Source: Treponema sp. | GTDB lineage: Bacteria > Spirochaetota > Spirochaetia > Treponematales > Breznakiellaceae | Direction: 5' to 3' | Assembly (NCBI GenBank): GCA_031257195.1 | Contig: JAIRPD010000043.1 | Location: 1-37,141, forward strand | DNA length: 37,141 nt | Shown: positions 23,381 to 30,119 of the stretch, piece after piece | Numbering within the stretch: position 1 is the stretch's first letter | Layout of the letters: each line of letters starts with the position of its first letter | Notes under the pieces: generated by a model | Seen by the model: the letters and a program-made list of their open reading frames with translations, nothing else | The model's database searches: none | What the model was told of the DNA's origin: nothing | Position numbers and translations under genes: made by a program

Positions 23381-23629
23381 GTACAAAATATTTGTGGAAA
23401 ACCTGTTGATAACTCCTGTGTTTTTAAAAGGGTGTATTAGTTTTTATACAGATAGTAAGAAACAAAGATGATAAAACGGCGGTGGTTTTATCTAATTCCT
23501 TATGCTGTAAGGATTTAGGTTTATTTTTGCCAAAGATTGGCTTCCGTATTCTTATTGTTTTGCTCAGCCAAAAATCTTTAAGGTAAGAAAATGTTCTTTC
23601 TTTGTGGAAAACTTGTGGGTATTTTGTAC
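23381..23629. other. AT-rich island with inverted ends and DnaA-box-like motifs
   Basis: A 249-bp AT-rich block stands in GC-rich surroundings. It is bounded by GTACAAAATA (23381-23390) and its exact complement TATTTTGTAC (23620-23629). A 12-bp direct repeat TTTGTGGAAAAC occurs at 23391-23402 and 23601-23612. Three DnaA-box-like sites can be read: TGTGGAAAA at 23393-23401 and 23603-23611 (reverse TTTTCCACA), and TGTTGATAA at 23404-23412 (reverse TTATCAACA). No gene is visible. It could be an origin-like or DnaA-titrating site, or an unrelated regulatory island. Confidence 0.5.
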
Positions 23630-23641
23630 ATTAGTCATGTC

Positions 23642-23670
23642 TTGCGAATCAAAGATCATCATGCTAGGCT
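23642..23670 (+). promoter_or_regulatory. Promoter of the paired membrane protein genes, leaderless geometry
   Basis: TTGCGA (23642-23647), a 17-bp spacer and TAGGCT (23665-23670) are followed after exactly 6 nt by the GTG start at 23677. Confidence 0.5.
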
Positions 23671-23676
23671 AAAAAG

Positions 23677-24609
23677 GTGAGGAATTTCGCCAGCCTGATA
23701 CTTTTCTTTACCCTTTGTTTTGCTGGTATTCTGCTTTTCGCGGGGTTCCTTGATCTGCTGAGGGAGTGGGCCGGCGCGGCGCTTCTTTTCCCGCCCCTGG
23801 AAACCGCCGGGGAAGCGGAATTTGCCGGGAACGTAGCGGATTACGCCCGCCGGGCGCTGCCGGCGGCCTTCTATTTGTCGCTTCTCCTGGGTTTGAACTA
23901 TGCCGCCCGGCGGCGGATGATCTACCCCGTGGTTCTCGCCGCGCTTCTGGTCCTGGTCCTGACCCTAAGCGCCGCCGTCCTGCTGGGGATAAAAAGTCTG
24001 GACGGGGCGGGAATCGCGGTACCGGCAGGACCGGGCGAAAAAACCGTGAATCTTGTTAAGCCCGGGTTTATCATCTCGCCCGGTCAGGAACCCGCCGTGC
24101 AGGCGGTTTTTTTGGAAGATCCCTACAAAACCGGCGCCGCCAGGGCGGTCTCCCCCCCGGGGCAATCCCTGTACTATCAGCGGCATGGTCCGGCCTTGGT
24201 TCCGGCGCGGCTCCCCTTTACGGAGGAAAAAATTTCTTTTTTTGAAAGCGTCGGCGCCGATTTTCTGCGGAGCGCCCGGCATTTTACCGCCCGGTTCGAG
24301 GCGGGGTTTCTGCCCTATGGGGTTTACGCCGGGTCCCTGGCGGTACTCCTGCTTTCCCTGGGATGCCTGGTGAACATCAGCTTTTGGTCCCTGGCCAACC
24401 TTTTCTTTGGCGCCCTAGCCTTCCGGGGAGCCCTGGCTTTGGAGACCTTCCTTAACCAGGCAGACATTCATAGACTTCTGGCTTCCTTCGCGGGAAAATT
24501 TATCTCCGAATCGCTGATCACCCCCCTCATCTTTACCACCCTGGGAATACTGATCCTGCTCTATTCCGCCCTGGTATACCTCGCCCGGGGGAGGATTTTC
24601 GATGGCTAA
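23677..24609 (+). CDS. Hypothetical multi-pass membrane protein, first of a pair
   Basis: The 310-residue product has about five or six hydrophobic segments: one at the N-terminus (~5-30), two near 68-112, two or three in the last third (~205-245, 280-302). A ~95-residue loop (~112-205) contains VNLVKPGFIISPGQE and a strand-rich section, and probably lies outside the cytoplasm. I recognise no family. The GTG start at 23677 is chosen because the hydrophobic N-terminus follows at once and a -10 box stands 6 nt before it. The end overlaps the next gene by 8 bases, so the two act together. Confidence 0.7.
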   Translation: MRNFASLILFFTLCFAGILLFAGFLDLLREWAGAALLFPPLETAGEAEFAGNVADYARRALPAAFYLSLLLGLNYAARRRMIYPVVLAALLVLVLTLSAAVLLGIKSLDGAGIAVPAGPGEKTVNLVKPGFIISPGQEPAVQAVFLEDPYKTGAARAVSPPGQSLYYQRHGPALVPARLPFTEEKISFFESVGADFLRSARHFTARFEAGFLPYGVYAGSLAVLLLSLGCLVNISFWSLANLFFGALAFRGALALETFLNQADIHRLLASFAGKFISESLITPLIFTTLGILILLYSALVYLARGRIFDG

Positions 24610-26533
24610 ACGGAAAAAGCCCGGGTCCGAACAAAGGCAGGAATCGTTTATCATCTCCCCGGTGGTTTTTGTTATCTACCTGTCCGCCGCCTTTATCGTT
24701 ATCTGCGGCTATACCTTTATCTTTTCCGCCCAGAGGGAACCCTTACCCTCTTACCGGGTATCCTGGCGCTTGATAAATAGCGTTATCGCCTTTATTCACC
24801 TCTTTCCCGCTTTAGCTTTTTCCGCCTTGGTTATCCCCTTCGGCCTCAAGGAACATTCCGCTGGCGGCTACGCGGGAACCACCTATGTGGGCAAAAAAAG
24901 CTTTTCCGTCCTTTTTCTTAAGTACATCACCCCGCCGGTGATCACCGCCTGTGTTTCTTCCGCCCTATACGCCCTGCTCTTCTTCCTGGCCCTGCCCCTA
25001 ACGCTCAACGCCAGGGCCTCCATGGAAGACCGGGGGGAACTCTACACCCAGGCTTTGGAAAAGGCTAAAGCCTCCATCGCCCGGCGGGAATGGTCCGAGG
25101 CCGCCCAGTTTATCGGCATCTGCGAACAGATCTGGCGGGGAAGCGAGGAAGTGGACAAGCTGAAGAGCGGCGTTACCGATTCCCTGGCCTCCCCCCACCA
25201 GTCTTTGACGGGGGAGCGGAGAAGCGCCGCCGGAGTAGACGCGGAAACTCCGCCGGGGGGGGAACTGCCGGTCTGGCAGGGTATACCGGGCGACCCGGTA
25301 AACTCCACCGACGCCCTGCGGCTGGCGGAAGAAGCCTTTAACCAGGAACGATACTACGACGCCCACTGGCTTGCCACCCTGGCCCAGCGGCTTGCCAGGC
25401 CGGGGGCGGCGGAGATCAGCGCCGCCTTGGCCCTGGCTTCCCGGGCCTGGGATAAAATCGCCGCCCTGGAGCCCAGCGCCCAGGAGCAGGAACGGTTTTC
25501 CCTGTACCGCTTGAAGCGGGAAGGTTATGAGGCCATGAACGCCGGGGACTGGATCAGCGCCTTTTACACTTTCCAGGAACTGGCCGTCCTTAGCCCGGAG
25601 GATCCCGACGCGGCCAATTACCTGGAGCGCAGCAGAAACGGCCTTAGTTCCACGGCCTTCTTTATTGACGAACTGGACCTGGCCATTGGCAATATCCTGA
25701 CCGGAGCGGTCTTTTCTCTTCCAGAATTCCACATCGCCGCCCCGGAGTTTCCAGCCCCCGGTTCTTCCGGCGACGGCGCGGGGGGCGGGCAAAACGGCGG
25801 CAGGGTGGCTCTGCGCTTTTCTTCCCTGGCGGCCCTGCCGGACTTTGCCTACGCCTGGGGGCCGGAAATGGTGGCCGCCGATGGGGCGGGAAATTTCCTT
25901 TACCGGGTCAGCGCCAATTACGCCAAGCTCCTGCCCGTCCCGGTTTGGGACGACGGCGGCGGCCCCGACAGGGTTGTGATGCTGTTTCAGGCCCTGGACC
26001 GGACCGACAAAACCCGGCGCTGGGACCCTGTCTGGGTTACGGGGGAGGACACCGGTCTTTCACAGAACCCCGGGTCGTCCGCCGGGGCATCCCAAATCAT
26101 GCTGGACGTAAGCTATGACCATTTTCTTTTGTTGTCCAAACTCAAGCGGGGAACCGGGGCCCTTACCCTGCGGGATCTCTTTACCGCGGAAAAACAGTTC
26201 GGCGCTTACGGCTATATAAGCGAAAGCTTCCAGGCGGAGATACTGCGCCGCCTGGCGGACCCCGTGTTTTTCCTTCCCATAACCATCATCGTCCTGATCC
26301 TGGGCTGGCGTTACCGGGCGCGAAAAAAGCCCCGTTATGTGTACGTCCCCATGCTGGGAATCCTCCCCCTGGTGTTTTACGGAATCCTCCTCTTTTACCG
26401 GGGAATTATGAACAACCTCTCCATCTGGCTTTGCTTAAGCTTTGGTTTTTCCACCGCCATGATCTGCTTTATCGCCGGGGCGGCGTTGTGCTTTATCGCC
26501 TCCCTGGTAACGCTTGCCCTCCAGCACGGATAG
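24602..26533 (+). CDS. Hypothetical membrane protein with a TPR-like soluble domain, second of a pair
   Basis: The 643-residue protein has an N-terminal membrane part (~18-40, 60-80, 105-135), then an alpha-helical soluble region (~145-345). Within it, helical repeats such as LYTQALEKAKASIARREWSEAAQF and LRLAEEAFNQERYYDAHWLATLAQRL look like tetratricopeptides. A beta-rich region (~390-540) follows, and three membrane segments close it (~553-575, 583-600, 610-640). The layout suggests a membrane scaffold with an exported sensing domain. The family is not recognised. It starts inside the end of the preceding gene and converges on murA with a 15-bp gap. Confidence 0.75.
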   Translation: MAKRKKPGSEQRQESFIISPVVFVIYLSAAFIVICGYTFIFSAQREPLPSYRVSWRLINSVIAFIHLFPALAFSALVIPFGLKEHSAGGYAGTTYVGKKSFSVLFLKYITPPVITACVSSALYALLFFLALPLTLNARASMEDRGELYTQALEKAKASIARREWSEAAQFIGICEQIWRGSEEVDKLKSGVTDSLASPHQSLTGERRSAAGVDAETPPGGELPVWQGIPGDPVNSTDALRLAEEAFNQERYYDAHWLATLAQRLARPGAAEISAALALASRAWDKIAALEPSAQEQERFSLYRLKREGYEAMNAGDWISAFYTFQELAVLSPEDPDAANYLERSRNGLSSTAFFIDELDLAIGNILTGAVFSLPEFHIAAPEFPAPGSSGDGAGGGQNGGRVALRFSSLAALPDFAYAWGPEMVAADGAGNFLYRVSANYAKLLPVPVWDDGGGPDRVVMLFQALDRTDKTRRWDPVWVTGEDTGLSQNPGSSAGASQIMLDVSYDHFLLLSKLKRGTGALTLRDLFTAEKQFGAYGYISESFQAEILRRLADPVFFLPITIIVLILGWRYRARKKPRYVYVPMLGILPLVFYGILLFYRGIMNNLSIWLCLSFGFSTAMICFIAGAALCFIASLVTLALQHG

Positions 26534-26548
26534 ACGGAAGGCGGGGGC

Positions 26549-27829
26549 CTAATCCTGCCGCTCTATTTTTCCACCCAGGGCGGAAAGCCGTTCCACCAGG
26601 TTTTCATAACCCCGCTCAATCTGGTACACATTGCGGATCACGCTGGAACCTTCGGCGGCCAGGGCGGCGATCACCATGGCCATCCCGGCCCGCACATCGG
26701 GGCTGGTCAGCTCCGAGCCGGCGAGTTTCGCGGGACCGGAAATCACCGCCCGGTGGGGATCGCAAAGAACAATCCGCGCCCCCATGCCAATGAGCTTATC
26801 CACAAAAAACATCCGGGACTCGAACATCTTTTCGTGGACCAGTACCGTCCCCTCCACCTGGGTGGCTACCACGATGATGATGCTGGTCAAATCCGGCGGA
26901 AAACCCGGCCAGGGGGCGTCGTCGATCTTGGGGATCATCCCCCCCAGGTCGTGGTTGACCTTCATGGACTGGTTCCTGGGAACCCTCAGCGTGTTCCCCT
27001 CATGCTCCCAAACTATGCCCAGCTTGCCAAAGGCCATTTTCGCGGGCCGCAGATCCCGGGGGGTGGGGCCGGTTATTTCCAGCTCCCCCCGGGTAACCGC
27101 CGCCAGGCCGATCAGGGAACCCACTTCCATATAATCCGTGCCAATAGCGAAATCGCAGCCGGAAAGTTTTCGCGCCCCGGTAATCGTAAGGACATTGGAA
27201 CCAATCCCCTCAATGTGCCCGCCCATGGACACAATCATGCGGCACAGATCCTGCACATGGGGCTCGCTGGCGGCGTTGTTGAGGATCGTTACCCCCTCCG
27301 CCAGCGCCGCGGCCATAACGGCGTTTTCCGTGGCCGTTACCGACGCCTCGTCAAGGAAGATGTCCACCCCCGTAAGTTTTGCCGCGGTAAAAGTAAACGC
27401 GGCGTTGGCGTCCACCCTGGCCCCCAGTTCCTCGAGGGCCAGGAAGTGGGTATCCAGCCGCCGCCGCCCAATTACGTCCCCCCCCGGCGGGGGAAGGATC
27501 GCCTTGCCGGTCCTGGCCAGAAGCGGCCCGGCGAAAAGGATGGACGCCCGGATTTTCCTGGCCGCCTCCAGGGGGACCTGGGAGTTCTTGATGTCCCCCA
27601 GGCAAAGGCGGTAGGCGTTGCGCTCATCCAGCGGTTCCACCGTACCCCCAAAGGACCGGTACACATCCAGCATAACCTGAACATCTTCTATATCGGGGAT
27701 ATTCCGTAAAATCACCGGATCGCTTGTAAGAATCGCGGCGGCGATGCAGGGCAGGGCGGCGTTTTTATTGCCGCTGGCCTTGATCTTCCCGTTGATAGAA
27801 ACGCCGCCGGTAATCAGGTACTGGCTCAT
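26549..27829 (-). CDS. murA: UDP-N-acetylglucosamine 1-carboxyvinyltransferase
   Basis: MurA transfers enolpyruvate from PEP to UDP-GlcNAc, the first committed step of peptidoglycan synthesis. The 426-residue protein has Lys22 in GNKNAA and the active-site loop PPPGGDVIGRRRLD. In most bacteria the loop has a Cys that fosfomycin alkylates (Cys115 in E. coli). Here the codon is GAC, giving Asp118, as reported for Mycobacterium, Chlamydia and Borrelia, so natural fosfomycin resistance is expected. I start at ATG 27829 (MSQYLITGG), the conserved N-terminus, with CACAAT 6 nt upstream, and not ten codons earlier. nadE lies upstream in the same direction. Confidence 0.95.
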   Translation of the reverse strand: MSQYLITGGVSINGKIKASGNKNAALPCIAAAILTSDPVILRNIPDIEDVQVMLDVYRSFGGTVEPLDERNAYRLCLGDIKNSQVPLEAARKIRASILFAGPLLARTGKAILPPPGGDVIGRRRLDTHFLALEELGARVDANAAFTFTAAKLTGVDIFLDEASVTATENAVMAAALAEGVTILNNAASEPHVQDLCRMIVSMGGHIEGIGSNVLTITGARKLSGCDFAIGTDYMEVGSLIGLAAVTRGELEITGPTPRDLRPAKMAFGKLGIVWEHEGNTLRVPRNQSMKVNHDLGGMIPKIDDAPWPGFPPDLTSIIIVVATQVEGTVLVHEKMFESRMFFVDKLIGMGARIVLCDPHRAVISGPAKLAGSELTSPDVRAGMAMVIAALAAEGSSVIRNVYQIERGYENLVERLSALGGKIERQD

Positions 27830-27835
27830 GGAAGT

Positions 27836-27864
27836 ATTGTGCCCGGGAACGGGGGACATGTAAA
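27836..27864 (-). promoter_or_regulatory. Promoter of murA, leaderless geometry
   Basis: On the minus strand TTTACA (27864-27859), a 17-bp spacer and CACAAT (27841-27836) are followed after exactly 6 nt by the ATG at 27829. No Shine-Dalgarno is present. Confidence 0.5.
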
Positions 27865-27930
27865 GGGGGAACGGAAGGGGCCCGGCGTTTTTGTTCTATG
27901 GCCCGCCGGCAGCCCGCCAGTCCGCCGCCG

Positions 27931-29670
27931 TCATCCCTCGTACACAAACCGCGCGATGGGCATCCTCCGGCCCATGCCAAACGCCCGGGGGCTGACCTTG
28001 AGTACCGGCGGCGCTTGACGGCGCTTGAACTCCGCCCGGGCGGCGGTACGGATAATCCGTTCCGCCAGGGCCTTTAAGGCCCCGGGCCCCCCGGGAATAA
28101 CCGGCCGGCCCCGGGCGGCGATCTCTCCGGCGGAAAGGTTATGAAAGAGGTACAACTTAAGGATCTCGTCCAGGATTTCATAGGGCGGCAGGCTGTCCTG
28201 ATCCTTTTGGTCGGGCCGGAGTTCCGCCGAAGGGGGCTTGTCGATAATCGCCTGGGGGATGATCCCCCCCCTCCCCGCCGCCCTTTCCCGGTCGTTAATC
28301 CGCCGGCAGAGGGCGAAAACCTCGGTCTTAAAAAGGTCCCCAATGGGCCCCAGCGCCCCGTTGGTGTCGCCGTACAGCGTACAATACCCCATGGCCAGCT
28401 CGCTTTTGTTGCCCGTGGTCAGGAGCATGGAATCGAACTTGTTGGAAAAGCCCATCAGCAGGGTCCCCCGGACCCTCGCCTGGAGGTTTTCCTCCGCGAT
28501 GTCAAAGGGCCGGCCCTCAAACACCCCCTCCAGGGCCGCGAGGTAGGCGGTAAAAACACCCTCAATGGGCAGGGTCTCGTAACGGCAGCCCAGGAGGGCG
28601 GCCAATTCCGCGGCGTCGTCCCGGGAACCCTGGGAGGAAAAGCGGCTGGGCATGCTGAAGCAGGCCGTGTTTTCTTTGCCCGCGGCCTTCACCGCCAGAT
28701 AAGCCACCAGCGCCGAATCAATCCCCCCGGAAAGCCCCAGGTGGACCCGTTTAAAGCCGCATTTAGCCATGTAGTCCCGAACGCCATGGACCAGGGCGTC
28801 CTCCAGGGTATCCAGCTCCGCGGGGGAAAGACCTACGCCGTAGGGGTCGTCCTCCGGCTCCACGCCGGCGGAGGGCGTTGTACCGGCGGCCCGGGAATCC
28901 CAATACACCAGGTCTTCCTCAAAGGCCTTCGCCGCGGGCGCGCCCCCCGCCAGCGGCGCGGCCTTCCCTTCCGGGACCATGACAAAGGAGCGGCCGTCAA
29001 AGATAATCGAGTCGTTGGCCCCCACGGCGTTGACATACACCAGGGGAACGCCCCCCCGGCGGCTCAGCCGTTCCGCCAAAGCCAGCCGGGCCCGGAGCTT
29101 TCCCGCGTAGTACGGCGAGGCGGAGGGGACGCACAACAGGGTGATCCCCTGATCCATCAGACGGCGCGCCGGGTCCAGGGCATAGCGGGTGCCGGGGGTT
29201 TCCGTCTCCCGCCACACATCTTCGCAGATCGCCGCGCCGATCCGCTCCCCCCGCCACTCAAAGACCGGCCAGGCGGCGGCGGGCTCAAAGTTCCGGGCCT
29301 CGTCAAACACATCGTAGGTGGGAAGCAGGGTCTTCACCTGCTCAAAAACCAGCGCCCCGTCCAGGACAAACCCGTAGGCGTTTACCAGAACCTTGCCGCT
29401 TTGGCGGGGGTTCCGGTTCACGTAGCCCACCCCGCAGGCGATCCCCGGAGGAACCTCCCGCTGGAGGAGCCGCAGGGACTGGATGTTCAGTTCCACAAAG
29501 CAATCCTGGTCCAGCAAATCCATGGGAGGGTACCCGCAGAGGGCCAGCTCGGGAAAGAGGACCAGGTCCGCCCCCCCCTCTTGTGCCCGCCGGGCAAAGG
29601 CGGCGATCTTCTTCCGGTTCCCCGCGAAGTCCCCAATAATCGAATTGATTTGAGCCAAGGCGATGATCAT
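27931..29670 (-). CDS. nadE: Glutamine-dependent NAD+ synthetase
   Basis: The enzyme makes NAD+ from deamido-NAD+, ATP and glutamine. The ~579-residue protein has an N-terminal nitrilase-type glutaminase domain with the triad Glu41 (FPELALCGYPP), Lys113 (VKTLLPTYDVFDE) and Cys149 (AICEDVW). The C-terminal synthetase domain has the ATP-binding LSGGIDSAL (~295) and the TTGNKSELAMGYCTLYGD and GPIGDLFKTEV motifs. The start is taken at ATG 29670 (MIIALAQINS), the family N-terminus. An upstream ATG at 29682 overlaps the -10 box TATGAT and is unlikely. It diverges from gyrA across a 21-bp tandem array. Confidence 0.95.
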   Translation of the reverse strand: MIIALAQINSIIGDFAGNRKKIAAFARRAQEGGADLVLFPELALCGYPPMDLLDQDCFVELNIQSLRLLQREVPPGIACGVGYVNRNPRQSGKVLVNAYGFVLDGALVFEQVKTLLPTYDVFDEARNFEPAAAWPVFEWRGERIGAAICEDVWRETETPGTRYALDPARRLMDQGITLLCVPSASPYYAGKLRARLALAERLSRRGGVPLVYVNAVGANDSIIFDGRSFVMVPEGKAAPLAGGAPAAKAFEEDLVYWDSRAAGTTPSAGVEPEDDPYGVGLSPAELDTLEDALVHGVRDYMAKCGFKRVHLGLSGGIDSALVAYLAVKAAGKENTACFSMPSRFSSQGSRDDAAELAALLGCRYETLPIEGVFTAYLAALEGVFEGRPFDIAEENLQARVRGTLLMGFSNKFDSMLLTTGNKSELAMGYCTLYGDTNGALGPIGDLFKTEVFALCRRINDRERAAGRGGIIPQAIIDKPPSAELRPDQKDQDSLPPYEILDEILKLYLFHNLSAGEIAARGRPVIPGGPGALKALAERIIRTAARAEFKRRQAPPVLKVSPRAFGMGRRMPIARFVYEG

Positions 29671-29677
29671 GGTGATC

Positions 29678-29707
29678 ATCATAGGGCCGCGCCGGTTTTT
29701 CTGTCAA
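29678..29707 (-). promoter_or_regulatory. Promoter of nadE, leaderless geometry
   Basis: On the minus strand a consensus TTGACA (29707-29702), an 18-bp spacer and TATGAT (29683-29678) are followed after 7 nt by the ATG at 29670. This is the best -35 of the leaderless set. Confidence 0.65.
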
Positions 29708-29732
29708 TCCACCGGATGGTTCGATCCGCCGT

Positions 29733-30050
29733 TGGGGTAAAAGAGCCCTCCCCCGGGGTTCAGAAGCCCTCACGGGGGGGTAAAAAGCTCATCCCCTGAG
29801 GTACATACGTCATCGCTTGGGGTTCAGAAGCCCTCACATGGACTAAAAAAGCTCATCCTATGGACTAAATATGTCATCGCTTGGGGTTCAGAAGCTCTCA
29901 TTTGAGGTAAAAAAGCTCTCGGTTGGGGTTTAAAAGCCCTCACGGGGGGTAAAAAAGCTCATCCCCTGAGGTACATACGTCTTTGGTTGGGGTTCAGAAG
30001 CCCTCGTTTGGGGTAAAAAAGCTCCCCCTTGGGGTAAAAAAGTCCGCCCC
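29733..30050. repeat. Fifteen degenerate tandem 21-bp units between nadE and gyrA
   Basis: Units of 21 bp (two of 22) fill this stretch. Each begins TGGGGT or a close variant, then an A-rich or CAGAAG core, then (A)GCTC or GCCC and a C-rich end. Three unit types alternate with a period of ~63 bp: one with TTCAGAAGCCCTCAC, one with TAAAAAAGCTCATCCCC and one with TACATACGTCATCGCT. The array occupies almost the whole 449-bp gap between the start codons and abuts both promoters. The A-runs recur every two helical turns. Confidence 0.9.
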
Positions 30051-30085
30051 GGGAACGGGAGGGCGGCCCCGGCGGATCATCCCCT

Positions 30086-30113
30086 TTGAATTCCCCCGGA
30101 TTTCCGCTATACT
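30086..30113 (+). promoter_or_regulatory. Promoter of gyrA, leaderless geometry
   Basis: TTGAAT (30086-30091), a 16-bp spacer and TATACT (30108-30113) are followed after exactly 6 nt by the ATG at 30120. No Shine-Dalgarno is present. The 21-bp array ends 35 bp before the -35. Confidence 0.6.
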
Positions 30114-30119
30114 TAGCCT

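Noticed and set aside
29733-30050. CRISPR array at the nadE-gyrA gap
   Set aside because: The units are contiguous and all alike, with no spacers, and no cas genes are in the window.
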